64,000 bases of DNA from Terriglobia bacterium (GTDB lineage Bacteria > Acidobacteriota > Terriglobia > JAJPHL01). Shown in pieces: positions 8,878-16,693 of the stretch. The DNA is taken from positions 186,001-250,000 of the forward strand of contig JAJPHL010000002.1 in assembly GCA_021325275.1 (NCBI GenBank). Reading direction: 5' to 3'. Under the pieces are notes generated by a model. It had not been told where the DNA came from, did no database searches, and saw only the letters and a program-made list of their open reading frames with translations. A program made the position numbers and the translations under genes. Each line of letters opens with the position of its first letter. Within the stretch, counting starts at the first letter, position 1.

Positions 8878-8956
8878 TAGCCACCGAGACACGGAGCACA
8901 CCGAGAAGACAAGTCTGGGTGTTGCTTTCCCGGCGCCCGCGGTGTCTCGGTGGTTA
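8878..8956. repeat. Inverted-repeat hairpin of the 'ACCGAGACAC' family
   Basis: Left arm TAGCCACCGAGACAC pairs with right arm GTGTCTCGGTGGTTA, with CGGAGCACACCGAGAA-type words inside the loop. The right end supplies the TAA stop of the minus-strand gene at 8954-9583, and the left end overlaps the region just past the GH57 stop. It sits between convergent genes and could act as a bidirectional terminator, but has no clear U-tract. Confidence 0.75.
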
Positions 8957-9583
8957 ATGAAACTCTCGTTCCAGTTTTCGCCGAAATCCCTCGCGACTTA
9001 ATCCCAGCGCGGCGGCGGCGCGTCCCTTATTGTTCTGGTGCCGCGACATCGCCACCTGCATGAGAAGGCGCTCCACTTCGGCGAGATTCGGCAGGTGCTG
9101 CAAATCCTCGAGCGGAAGATCGCGCAAACGCAGCGGTCGCCCGGCGATTTGCCGCTTCCAGCGTTCGTAAAACAGCGAAACGTCGAGGGGCTTGCCGGCG
9201 ACTTCCAGCCAAGTGGAAAAATCGCGGATCTCGGATGGCATGAAGGGTGTTTCTTTCTCGATGGCCATCACCGCCACATGATCGCCGGCGCATCCCAGGG
9301 CTCCGGCCAGACCCACGGCCTCTCCTGCGATGCACGTGAATCGCGCGCCGGCGTAGTGCCGAACGCCGCCCGGTTCCACCAGCAACGCTTCGAGCGACTG
9401 CCATGCGGCCACGCGGTCGGCCGGCGAAAACCCCACCGAGCGCAGCAAGTGGCGGCGATCGAAAATCAATCCGCGAACCGCGCCGCTTTCCAGCAGGGCG
9501 TGGTCCAACACCGCGGCCATCACTTTTTCGGGATCGTCCAACGATTCCAAAAGAACGCGAACTGCATGGGGTAAAGCTTGCAC
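8954..9583 (-). CDS. Regulator with C-terminal Fis-type helix-turn-helix
   Basis: A 209-residue protein. The C-terminal 45 residues (VERLLMQVAMSRHQNNKGRAAAALGLSREGFRRKLERE region) form a Fis/NtrC-type DNA-binding helix-turn-helix. The N-terminal part (residues 1-140) looks like a GAF-like sensory domain: it has alternating beta and helix, GLIFDRRHLLRSVGF and VAVMAIEKETPF segments, and no AAA+ ATPase motifs. It therefore cannot activate sigma-54 promoters by itself. GTG start with a GAGGAG site 6 bases upstream. The last codons run into an inverted repeat that provides the stop. Target genes are unknown; it is divergent from the rhomboid gene. Confidence 0.7.
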   Translation of the reverse strand: MQALPHAVRVLLESLDDPEKVMAAVLDHALLESGAVRGLIFDRRHLLRSVGFSPADRVAAWQSLEALLVEPGGVRHYAGARFTCIAGEAVGLAGALGCAGDHVAVMAIEKETPFMPSEIRDFSTWLEVAGKPLDVSLFYERWKRQIAGRPLRLRDLPLEDLQHLPNLAEVERLLMQVAMSRHQNNKGRAAAALGLSREGFRRKLEREFH

Positions 9584-9682
9584 AGCAATCTCCTCGAAGA
9601 CCCGGCTCAGTGCGTACTACTATAGCGGAAATCGCCAGGGCAATTCGGGATATCCTTTAACTAGCTCCACTCGACAAACGCC

Positions 9683-10474
9683 ATGCCCAGCTATCGCTCG
9701 AACTCTCCCTTCGGATTCGGCTTCAACATCGGCATGACGCCGGGCGTCAAGATGCTGTTGATCGTGAACGCCGTGGCGTTTGTGGTGGGCGTGTTTTTGC
9801 CGCCGTTCAGTTACTGGTTCGGTTTGGTTCCCGCACTGGTGTTGCGCGGCGCGCTTTGGCAAATATTCACCTACCAGTTTTTGCACGCGGGCGTCGGACA
9901 CATCCTCTTCAACATGCTCACGCTCTGGATGTTTGGCGTGGCGATTGAAGGCGCGTGGGGACAGCAGCGATTCTTGCGCTACTACCTGACGTGCGGCGCA
10001 GGTGCGGGCGTGTGCGTGGTGCTGGTCGCGCTGATTGCGCCGGCGCTTGGCGATCCGCAGGCGGTCACGGTGGGCGCGTCGGGCGCGATCTTCGGAGTGC
10101 TGCTGGCGTTCGGCATCATGTATCCGAATGCGCCGATTCTTTTGTTCCTGCTGTTCCCGGTGCCCGCGAAATGGGCCGTGGTGATTTTCGGCGCGATCGA
10201 ATTGTTCGGATTCACGACAGGCGGCGGCAACGTGAGTCACGCGGCGCATCTGGGCGGCCTTCTGGTGGGCTATCTTTACTTGAAATACGGCGGATTCACT
10301 TCGTCGACCTACGGATACACGCGCGGCTATGGACGGCGCGGCGCTTTCGCGAAGATGTTTTCACCGGAAGAGTGGCGGATCGCCTACGACACCTGGCGCC
10401 GCCGCCGCTTGCGCAAGAAATTCGACGTCTACATGCGCAAGAACGACGACGATCGCGACGATACCATCCAGTGA
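9683..10474 (+). CDS. Rhomboid-family intramembrane serine protease
   Basis: A 263-residue polytopic membrane protein. The catalytic serine lies in GASGAIFG (Ser133) and the catalytic histidine in HAAHLGG (His189). HAGVGHILFNM near residues 68-78 supplies the conserved loop and oxyanion residues. About six transmembrane segments are predicted between residues 22 and 205, followed by a basic cytoplasmic tail of about 50 residues ending RKNDDDRDDTIQ. It cleaves transmembrane helices of unknown substrates. The stop overlaps the GTG start of the next gene (GTGA), so the two are translationally coupled. Confidence 0.93.
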   Translation: MPSYRSNSPFGFGFNIGMTPGVKMLLIVNAVAFVVGVFLPPFSYWFGLVPALVLRGALWQIFTYQFLHAGVGHILFNMLTLWMFGVAIEGAWGQQRFLRYYLTCGAGAGVCVVLVALIAPALGDPQAVTVGASGAIFGVLLAFGIMYPNAPILLFLLFPVPAKWAVVIFGAIELFGFTTGGGNVSHAAHLGGLLVGYLYLKYGGFTSSTYGYTRGYGRRGAFAKMFSPEEWRIAYDTWRRRRLRKKFDVYMRKNDDDRDDTIQ

Positions 10475-11313
10475 AGACGCTCCGCCTCGCCGTGCTGCTG
10501 ATGCTGGCCATCGCGCCGGTGTCCGCTCAACGCTGGACGCACGCGCAACTGGTCAAGATTCTCTCCGACAACAAAGGCGCCGTCGATTTGCTGAAGCGCG
10601 TGGACAGCGCGTACGGGAAACCGGTGGACGCCGGGCTGGTCAAGAACCTGGGACGCGACGCGGTCGCGGCGGTGGAGCAAGGCACGCCGATCATTCGCTT
10701 CGATTCGGCGCGGCCGGTGTCGCAGGAGTTGGTGGTCCGCGAATTGTGCCGTCTGCAATTGTTCGCGGAAGGCTGGCCGTCGATCCAAGTTCACGACCGC
10801 TCGGGCGGCTCCTTGCAGCGCCGCGCGCAATTCTTCCTCGACAACATTTGGGACGAGTTGCAGAATCGCCAGATCTATCCGCGCATGCGCGCCATCGGCT
10901 TCGATCCCTACGCGCAAGCGCGAACGCGCATCAAGGATTTTCTCTCGAGACCATCGTCCGCCGTACCCGTAAACGTGGAAGGCTTCACGGTGACGTACAT
11001 GCACGTGGCGCTGATGGACGACGCCGCGCTGAAAGCCAAGATGGTCGCGTGGGTGCGCGATCGCCAGCAGTACGCGTGGGGAAAAGCCGAGGATTTGGAC
11101 TGGGCGCTCACCGTCGGCGGCGACATCGCCGACGCCATCGAACACATCAAAGTGCCGGGACCCAGCGCGCTGCCCGACGCGTCGGTCGACGTGCTCTTGC
11201 GCGCGTCGGCGTTATTGAATCACGGCAAACCGGTGTTCGTGATCGAGAGTTGGAAGCCCGATTATTTCAAGAACGGCCGCAAGCTTCGCCTGGGCGTGAT
11301 TCCCAGCGCGTGA
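10471..11313 (+). CDS. Exported protein of unknown function, coupled to rhomboid
   Basis: A 280-residue protein that I do not recognise. Residues 1-19 are a clear signal peptide (KTLRLAVLLMLAIAPVSA, cleaved before Gln). The mature protein is soluble-looking, mixed alpha/beta, with no cysteine pair or lipobox, and ends KLRLGVIPSA. The GTG start is fixed by overlap with the rhomboid stop. The frame is open far upstream, but that part is a shadow of rhomboid. Co-translation suggests a shared role, for example as substrate, adaptor or periplasmic partner of the protease; that is inference only. It converges on the molybdenum hydroxylase gene, 10 bp apart. Confidence 0.75.
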   Translation: MKTLRLAVLLMLAIAPVSAQRWTHAQLVKILSDNKGAVDLLKRVDSAYGKPVDAGLVKNLGRDAVAAVEQGTPIIRFDSARPVSQELVVRELCRLQLFAEGWPSIQVHDRSGGSLQRRAQFFLDNIWDELQNRQIYPRMRAIGFDPYAQARTRIKDFLSRPSSAVPVNVEGFTVTYMHVALMDDAALKAKMVAWVRDRQQYAWGKAEDLDWALTVGGDIADAIEHIKVPGPSALPDASVDVLLRASALLNHGKPVFVIESWKPDYFKNGRKLRLGVIPSA

Positions 11314-11323
11314 TCCACGCGCG

Positions 11324-13564
11324 TTACGCTTTCTTCAATTCAGGTATCGCACCGCCCGGCGCCATCGGCATATTGCGAAGACGCACGCCCGTGGCGTTGA
11401 AGATCGCGTTGGAGAGCGCCGGCGCTAATCCCACGATCGGCGTTTCGCCCGCGCCGGCCGACGCCAGGTCCTTGCGGTCGATCAACACCGTTTCGAGCAC
11501 GGGAACATCCGAGAAGCGCGGCAAGCGATAACGCGAAAATCGCGGGTTCACGATTTTTCCGCCCGCAAAGTCGATGGCTTCGTAGAGCGCGCCGCCGATC
11601 CCTTGAATCACCGCGCCCTCGGTTTGATTCTTCAACTGGTCGGGATTGATGATCGCGCCGCATTCAAACGCCGTCACCACGCGCACGATTTTCACTTTCG
11701 CCGCCGCGCGATCGATGGCCACTTCCGCGCAGCACGCCACGTAGCTGCCTTTTTCGAATCCGCCGGCGATGCCGAAGCCGTGATCGGCGGCCGGTTTCGA
11801 ATGTCCCCATCCGAATTTCTTGGCCGCCGTTTCGAAAACCGCGCGCAGGCGATCTTGTGATTCGCCGGCGGGCAAATTCTTCAGGCGAAACGCCAGCGGA
11901 TCCATCTTCACCGACTCGGCCAACTCGTCCATGTGGACTTCGCGCGCAAAGTGATTCGCGGTGGCCGCGAGTCCTCGATACGACCCCGGCTTCAGCGGTG
12001 ACGCCACGTTGTGAAACTGAATGTGCGTGTTCGGAAATGGATAGACCGGCGCGATCGCCGACGCGCCCGAGAGGTAATTGTGGAACTCCCACGCCGTGAC
12101 CGTGCCGTCGGCGGCGACGCCGCTCGACACTTCGATCAATCCGGCGGGGCGGAAGTACGCCCAAGTCATTTCTTCCTCGCGCGTCCAAAAAACGCGCACC
12201 GGTTTGCCGGTTTGCTTGGCGAGCCGCGCGGCTTCGATGGCCGCTTCGCCGGTGTGTTTTCCGCCGTAGGCCGATCCCATGTCGGGCATGATCACGTGCA
12301 CATGATCCTCGGGAATGCGGAAGGCCTGCGCTAGCTCCGACTTCACGCCGAAGGGCCGCTGCGTGCCGGTCCACACCGTGAGTTTGCCGTCGCTCGACCA
12401 TTCGGCCAAAGCGCAGCGCGGTTCGAGCGGTGAATGCGCGATGTAGGCGACCGTGTAGCTGCGCTGCAGTTTTTCTTTCGCCGCGGCCAGGCCGTCCGTC
12501 ATCGATCCCTTGTTGTTGTTGCCGCCGCCGTATCCACCGCCCCCGCCGCCGCCGTTGGCAGGCGCGTTCTTCAAATATTCAAAAACATCTTTGGACGATA
12601 CTTTCGTCGAGACCGCATCGGCGGGAGTTTTCCACTCCGCTTTGATCGCCGCCAGCGCTTTCGACGCGATCCAATCGCTCGGCGCCGTCACGCCGCAGAA
12701 GTCACCGTCGCGCACCACGGTGACGCCCCGGATTTTCGCAGCTTCGCTGGTGTCGATCGAAACGGCCGCTGCGCCGAACGTCGCCGGCCGCAAGATTTTT
12801 CCGTACAACATGCCGGGGCGCTTCACATCGGGCGTGTACTCGTGCTTGCCGGTGACGATTTCGCGTCCGCCGACCTTCGGCGCGGGCTTGCCTTCCACTT
12901 TCCAAGCGGTCGCGGGTGTCGTGGGCACGTCGTCGGCGATTTGCTTGACCAGCTTTTGCCCCTTGGTCAACTGGCCGAAGCTGCGACTCCCCAGTTCGCC
13001 GGCGGAAACGCGTCCTTCTTCGGCGACCAAGTGGGTGCGATCGGCCTTCAATTGTTCGGCGGCGAGATCGAGGAGCATTTCGCGCGCCGCCGCGGCGGCC
13101 TTGCGGAGTCGCGGAGCCATGGTCGGCGTGGTTTGACTGCCGAACGTTCCGGCGTCGTAGGGAACCAGGTCGGTGTCGCCCATCACCATCTTGATTTGCG
13201 CCAGCGGTGCGTGCAATTCCTCGGCGACAACTTGCGCCAGCGAGGTGCGAATGCCCTGGCCGATTTCCACTTTGCCGGTGTAGACCGTCACCGCGCCGTC
13301 TTCGCCGATGTGCAACCATGCGCCGACGTCACGCGGCGCGGCATTTCCGCCGCCGCGACGTCCCGCGCCGGATTCACCCTGGGCCACGTTCTGTTGCGGG
13401 CGCTCTTGCGCCGTGCCCTTTCCGGCGACCAAAATCAAAATGCCGCCGGCGAACGATCCCATGAATCCGCGACGGCCAACGTCGAAGCGATAGGCAGAGT
13501 TGGTGTTGTGGAGCTCGTAACGTTCCGGCTCCAGGACGAGCGCGTCGTTTTCAAACTCGTTCAT
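11324..13564 (-). CDS. Molybdopterin-binding subunit of an isoquinoline-1-oxidoreductase-like enzyme (set 1)
   Basis: A 746-residue large subunit of the xanthine dehydrogenase superfamily, of the two-subunit IorAB type. An RRGFMGSFAGGILILVAG stretch near residue 31 looks like a Tat export signal for a folded cofactor protein. Glycine-rich cofactor motifs follow (GEDGAVTVYTGKVEIGQGIRT split over residues 80-110, then GSAYGGKH and SYRGLAATANHF). The catalytic glutamate is in the GAGETPIVGLAPA block close to the C-terminus. A Gly-rich insertion (GGGGGGGYGGGNNNKG) lies in the middle. The ATG at 13564 overlaps the stop of the Fe-S subunit (ATGA). It hydroxylates N-heterocycles or aldehydes in characterised relatives; the substrate here is unknown. 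Confidence 0.9.
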   Translation of the reverse strand: MNEFENDALVLEPERYELHNTNSAYRFDVGRRGFMGSFAGGILILVAGKGTAQERPQQNVAQGESGAGRRGGGNAAPRDVGAWLHIGEDGAVTVYTGKVEIGQGIRTSLAQVVAEELHAPLAQIKMVMGDTDLVPYDAGTFGSQTTPTMAPRLRKAAAAAREMLLDLAAEQLKADRTHLVAEEGRVSAGELGSRSFGQLTKGQKLVKQIADDVPTTPATAWKVEGKPAPKVGGREIVTGKHEYTPDVKRPGMLYGKILRPATFGAAAVSIDTSEAAKIRGVTVVRDGDFCGVTAPSDWIASKALAAIKAEWKTPADAVSTKVSSKDVFEYLKNAPANGGGGGGGYGGGNNNKGSMTDGLAAAKEKLQRSYTVAYIAHSPLEPRCALAEWSSDGKLTVWTGTQRPFGVKSELAQAFRIPEDHVHVIMPDMGSAYGGKHTGEAAIEAARLAKQTGKPVRVFWTREEEMTWAYFRPAGLIEVSSGVAADGTVTAWEFHNYLSGASAIAPVYPFPNTHIQFHNVASPLKPGSYRGLAATANHFAREVHMDELAESVKMDPLAFRLKNLPAGESQDRLRAVFETAAKKFGWGHSKPAADHGFGIAGGFEKGSYVACCAEVAIDRAAAKVKIVRVVTAFECGAIINPDQLKNQTEGAVIQGIGGALYEAIDFAGGKIVNPRFSRYRLPRFSDVPVLETVLIDRKDLASAGAGETPIVGLAPALSNAIFNATGVRLRNMPMAPGGAIPELKKA

Positions 13565-14019
13565 CGCGCACCTCCCGCCGCGCGAATCGCGGCCAAAATT
13601 TTGGGATGTGTTCCGCAGCGGCAAACATTGCCGTCCATGGCGCGGATGATTTCGGCGTCCGAGGGATGCGGATTGGTCTTCAGCAGCGCCACACTCGACA
13701 TGATCATGCCGGAAATGCAGTAACCGCACTGCATCGCGCCGGCGTCGATGAAGGCTTGCTGCACGGGATGCAGCTTACCGGCGGACTCCAGGCCTTCGAG
13801 CGTAGTGATCGCATGTCCCGCCGCGACGCTGACGCGCGTGCTGCACGAGCGGATCGGCTTGCCGTCCAGGAGCACGGTACGCGCGCCGCACGCGCCTTCG
13901 CCGCAGCCGTACTTCGCGGCGGTCAGCCCGAGGTCGTCGCGCAAGACGGCGAGCAGACTGCATTGAGGATCGGTCTCGACGCGATGAGTCGCGCCGTTCA
14001 CTCGCAATTCGATAGACAT
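13561..14019 (-). CDS. [2Fe-2S] subunit of the molybdenum hydroxylase (set 1)
   Basis: A 152-residue IorA-type subunit with two [2Fe-2S] sites. The plant-ferredoxin-like cluster ligands are in YGCGEGACGARTVLLDG with a later SCS, and the second cluster in MQCGYCISGMIM and CRCGTHPK. It passes electrons from the molybdenum centre, probably to a cytochrome, because no FAD subunit is encoded. The ATG at 14019 is preferred over an upstream in-frame start because a GGAGGTG ribosome site lies just before it. First gene of the two-gene operon. Confidence 0.95.
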   Translation of the reverse strand: MSIELRVNGATHRVETDPQCSLLAVLRDDLGLTAAKYGCGEGACGARTVLLDGKPIRSCSTRVSVAAGHAITTLEGLESAGKLHPVQQAFIDAGAMQCGYCISGMIMSSVALLKTNPHPSDAEIIRAMDGNVCRCGTHPKILAAIRAAGGAR

Positions 14020-14059
14020 AGGCACCTCCGCGACATCAGAATACACCCAAAGCCATGGG

Positions 14060-14189
14060 CGGCACGAGCCACAGATGAACACCGATAAACGCAGATACGA
14101 CGGTTAACCACAGAGGACACAGAGAATGTTCACCGGAGGGTGACTCTCTCCGTGCACTCTGTGTTTTTCTCTGTGTTCTTTGTGGTTAA
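14060..14189. repeat. Composite palindromic repeat, 'CAGATGAACnCnGATAAACG' and 'CCACAGAGGACACAGAG' words
   Basis: Two repeat types lie back to back. At 14067-14092 is a CAGATGAACACCGATAAACGCAGAT word, here in a single orientation. At 14104-14189, TTAACCACAGAGGACACAGAGAA pairs with TTCTCTGTGTTCTTTGTGGTTAA, with a nested GTTCACC/GGTGA pair in the loop. The same words recur at 28198-28302 and 37215-37290. No gene is seen in 14020-14312; this repeat and the trxA leader fill it. Confidence 0.8.
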
Positions 14190-14312
14190 GATGCGTGGGT
14201 TCGCTTGGCCGCCCGGCTCTCGGTCGAATATCCCTCTTTGCGACTTTTTGTTTCTTTGTTAATCTAATAGAACGTTGCCCAATAGATCAGAAGAGAGTTC
14301 AGGAGGCTAGTC

Positions 14313-14699
14313 ATGGCAGGAAAGAACGTGGTTACATTGACCGATAGCAACTTCGACAGCGAGGTATTGAAGTCGAACGTGCCGGTGCTGGTGGATTTTT
14401 GGGCCGAATGGTGTGGCCCGTGCAAGATGCTCGGTCCCACGATCGACCAGTTGGCCGACGAGTACCAAGGCAAGGCCAAGATCGCCAAGCTGAACGTGGA
14501 CGACGCCATGGCCACCGGGACCCGCTATAACATCCGCAGCATCCCGGCCCTGCTGGTCTTCCAGGGCGGCCAGGTGCGCGAGCAATTGATCGGCGCGCAG
14601 CCGAAGGCCACCATCGCCAAGGCGCTCGACAAGTACACGATCGCCGTGATGCCGTCGCCGGGCACGGCGGATCCGTCGGCCGGTAAAGTGGTCGCCTAA
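14313..14699 (+). CDS. trxA: Thioredoxin
   Basis: A 128-residue thioredoxin with the WCGPC redox site (residues 33-37), the preceding VLVDFWAE strand and the cis-proline loop SIPALLVF near residue 78. It reduces disulfides of ribonucleotide reductase, peroxiredoxins and other cytoplasmic proteins. The C-terminus is extended by about 18 residues (MPSPGTADPSAGKVVA) compared with E. coli TrxA. A strong AGGAGG site precedes the ATG. It is monocistronic and ends in a good hairpin terminator. Confidence 0.97.
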   Translation: MAGKNVVTLTDSNFDSEVLKSNVPVLVDFWAEWCGPCKMLGPTIDQLADEYQGKAKIAKLNVDDAMATGTRYNIRSIPALLVFQGGQVREQLIGAQPKATIAKALDKYTIAVMPSPGTADPSAGKVVA

Positions 14700-14730
14700 G
14701 TTTTCCCGCACAAGTTTCTGCTTCGAGCTC

Positions 14731-14766
14731 GCCGGGAGCGCCGCATCGCGTTCCCGGCTTTTTTGT
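14731..14766 (+). terminator. Rho-independent terminator of trxA
   Basis: GCCGGGA ... TCCCGGC stem with an inner GCG/CGC pair, followed directly by TTTTTTG, starting 32 bp after the trxA stop. Confidence 0.85.
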
Positions 14767-14832
14767 TCACCGCCATAGGACTAGCATTCTATTGACAACT
14801 CCGTTTCGCCTTGTGCTAATGTTAAATTCGCC

Positions 14833-15291
14833 TTGGCAATAGATCGAGAGCGCGTCGAAAAGCCCCTGGTGATGTCGCTGGAAAGCGCTCTGGAGAGCGT
14901 GGACCAAGCCGAGGAAGAAGTGGTGCGTTTTGCCACGGAAGCGGGCTTCGGCGAAGAGGATTTGCAGAAGGTCGGCATGGCTGTGCGGGAATGCATGGTC
15001 AACGCCGTACTGCACGGGAATCAATACGATCCCGAGAAGCGCGCCGGTGTCCGCGTGGAGGTGGATGAACGCGGCGGCTTGGTGATCACCATCACCGACG
15101 AAGGCGCGGGATTCGAGTTGAACGAGGTGCCCGATCCGCTGGCCCAGGAGAATCTCCTGCGTCATTCCGGCCGCGGGATTTTTCTGATTCGCGCCTTCAT
15201 GGACAATTTGCAGGTCCGGCGGCGCGCGCCGAGGGGAACCGAAGTTCGTATGGTAAAGTATCGTACGGAAGAAACTGACCAACCATCTTAG
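14833..15291 (+). CDS. RsbW/SpoIIAB-type anti-sigma factor, serine kinase
   Basis: A 152-residue GHKL-fold ATPase. The N box reads [13 protein letters not shown] (with the Mg-binding Asn near residue 57), the G1 box DEGAGF near 96 and the G2 box HSGRGIFLI near 118. Such proteins bind a sigma factor and are released when their STAS-domain antagonist is dephosphorylated; they also phosphorylate it. The antagonist gene follows 11 bp downstream, so the pair forms a partner-switch module. No sigma factor or phosphatase gene is adjacent. TTG start; little Shine-Dalgarno support, so the exact start is less sure than the product. Confidence 0.88.
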   Translation: MAIDRERVEKPLVMSLESALESVDQAEEEVVRFATEAGFGEEDLQKVGMAVRECMVNAVLHGNQYDPEKRAGVRVEVDERGGLVITITDEGAGFELNEVPDPLAQENLLRHSGRGIFLIRAFMDNLQVRRRAPRGTEVRMVKYRTEETDQPS

Positions 15292-15302
15292 GAGGAGTCA
15301 TC

Positions 15303-15647
15303 GTGTCGATCAAAGCATCAACCAGGCAAGTGGACGATGTAACCGTCGTGGATCTGAGCGGGCGAATCACTTTGGGCGAAGGCTCCACCGTGTTGCGCGA
15401 CACCGTTCGGGAACTGCTCGGACGCGGGCAAAAGAAAATCCTGCTGAACTTGGGCGATGTCACCTACATCGACAGCTCCGGCATCGGTGAATTGGTCAGC
15501 GGCTTCACCACCGTGGCCAATCAGGGCGGCCAGTTGAAGCTCCTGAACCTCACCAAGAAGGTTCACGACCTGTTGCAGATCACCAAGCTGTACACGGTCT
15601 TTGAAGTTCACAACGAAGAGGCCTCGGCCATTCGCAGCTTCAGCTAG
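15303..15647 (+). CDS. STAS-domain anti-sigma factor antagonist
   Basis: A 114-residue STAS protein. The DSSGIGEL motif (near residues 59-66) holds the serine that the partner kinase phosphorylates. [16 protein letters not shown] at the N-terminus and [17 protein letters not shown] are typical. Unphosphorylated antagonist traps the anti-sigma factor and frees sigma. GTG start with a TAGGAGGAG ribosome site 4-8 bases upstream, in the tail of the kinase gene. It forms an operon with the preceding gene and ends in a terminator. Confidence 0.94.
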   Translation: MSIKASTRQVDDVTVVDLSGRITLGEGSTVLRDTVRELLGRGQKKILLNLGDVTYIDSSGIGELVSGFTTVANQGGQLKLLNLTKKVHDLLQITKLYTVFEVHNEEASAIRSFS

Positions 15648-15684
15648 AAACCTCGGGCGGGACGAAATCTCTCCGCAGAAAACG

Positions 15685-15715
15685 AAAGGCAGGCCGCGAG
15701 GCCTGCCTTTGTTCT
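15685..15715 (+). terminator. Rho-independent terminator of the anti-sigma/STAS operon
   Basis: Perfect AAAGGCAGGC / GCCTGCCTTT stem with a 6-nt loop, followed by TTTGTTCT, 38 bp after the STAS stop. On the minus strand it could also serve the DUF72 gene, though the A-rich side is weaker. Confidence 0.8.
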
Positions 15716-15746
15716 ATCTCTGTTCCGAATCCTTTGGAAAAATGTC

Positions 15747-15813
15747 CGGAAGGACAACAGCCAACTGCCCGCCGAATCCCCCCAGACCGGCGAACGGTTG
15801 GCTGTCACCGTCC
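15747..15813. other. Strong unassigned hairpin between convergent genes
   Basis: Outer TCCGGA-like ends, then a perfect ACAGCCAAC / GTTGGCTGT stem (15757-15765 with 15797-15805), then an inner CGCCG/CGGCG pair around a C-rich loop. It is separate from the terminator at 15685-15715. No T-tract follows. The rest of 15648-15919 shows no gene. Confidence 0.6.
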
Positions 15814-15919
15814 GAATACAGGAATGATCCTATCTAAAGAATCTTCCGTGCGCTATGGTGCGACGGATTCATTTTGCGTTAGTACCAAAGGGTTGAAGCG
15901 GATTGACTCTTTTGTTTTG

Positions 15920-16627
15920 TCACTTTAGCAGCGCAGCGGCATAGCGGGGCGCCGTGCCTTGATCCTCGTGCTTGAAGTAGACGTACAGGTCGCGCCCTTC
16001 GGCGCGCCATTTCTCGAAGCGCTCGCGCCACGCTTTCAATTCCTCCGCCGGATAGTCCACTTTTCGCAGACGAAAGTACGCGAACCCGGCGGTGATCTCG
16101 AGCGGCGCACGGCCGTCTTCCGTTTCCGCGATGCACAACGCGGCATTGTGGTCGTGCAGGCATTGATACGTCGCCGCGTCGAACCAACTTTGATGGCGAA
16201 ACTCCACGGCCGCGCGCAGGGCTCGCGGAAGCGAGCTTAAAAAGTCGCCGAGCAGCGGAAGATCGGCTTTGAAGTTGGGTGGGAGTTGGAACAGCACGGG
16301 ACCGAGGCGTTTCGCCTCCACCAGCGGCTGGACGCCTTGCAAAAACGCCGTGACCAAGTCGCCGGCGTTGCGCAAACGCATGATGTGGGTGATCTTTTGC
16401 GTGGCCTTCAGCGCGAACGTGAAGCCTTCAGGCGTCTGCGGAATCCACGGCTCCACGGTCTTGGCCGAGGGCAGGCGATAGAACGTGTAGTTGACTTCCA
16501 CGGTGGAGAAGCGCGCGGCGTAGAATTCGAGCATCTTTTTGTCCGGGAATTTTTCCGGATAGAAGCTGCCCTTCCACTCCTTGTACGCGTATCCCGACGT
16601 TCCCACTCTGAGTTGTCCTTCACCCAT
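15920..16627 (-). CDS. DUF72 family protein (YecE-like)
   Basis: A 235-residue protein of the widespread DUF72/YecE family, a TIM-barrel-like fold. The hallmark GTSGYAYKEWKGSFYP start, TVEVNYTFYRLPS, the GPVLFQLPPNFK block, AVEFRHQSWF and the C-terminal YVYFKHEDQGTAPRYA are all present. The function is not established in any organism; a nuclease role has been suggested for some members. It is a single gene with ATG start, 66 bp downstream of dacB on the same strand, possibly co-transcribed with it. Confidence 0.92.
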   Translation of the reverse strand: MGEGQLRVGTSGYAYKEWKGSFYPEKFPDKKMLEFYAARFSTVEVNYTFYRLPSAKTVEPWIPQTPEGFTFALKATQKITHIMRLRNAGDLVTAFLQGVQPLVEAKRLGPVLFQLPPNFKADLPLLGDFLSSLPRALRAAVEFRHQSWFDAATYQCLHDHNAALCIAETEDGRAPLEITAGFAYFRLRKVDYPAEELKAWRERFEKWRAEGRDLYVYFKHEDQGTAPRYAAALLK

Positions 16628-16642
16628 CGCGTTCCCCGCCTC

Positions 16643-16682
16643 ACTTTTGCCTTTTGATTTTTGCCTTTTGATTTTTGATTTC
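16643..16682. repeat. TTTTGAT/TTTTGCC short tandem repeat
   Basis: A low-complexity run of heptamer-like TTTTGCC and TTTTGAT units between dacB and the DUF72 gene. A second run of the same units lies at 25031-25069, again at the edge of a minus-strand gene. Confidence 0.7.
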
Positions 16683-16693
16683 TTCCCCCGCCC

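Noticed and set aside
12434-13723. A 429-codon plus-strand open frame antisense to the set 1 molybdenum hydroxylase
   Set aside because: High-GC codon bias makes long shadow frames. The translation is low in conserved motifs and rich in Arg, His and Ala, while the minus-strand frame shows clear family motifs.
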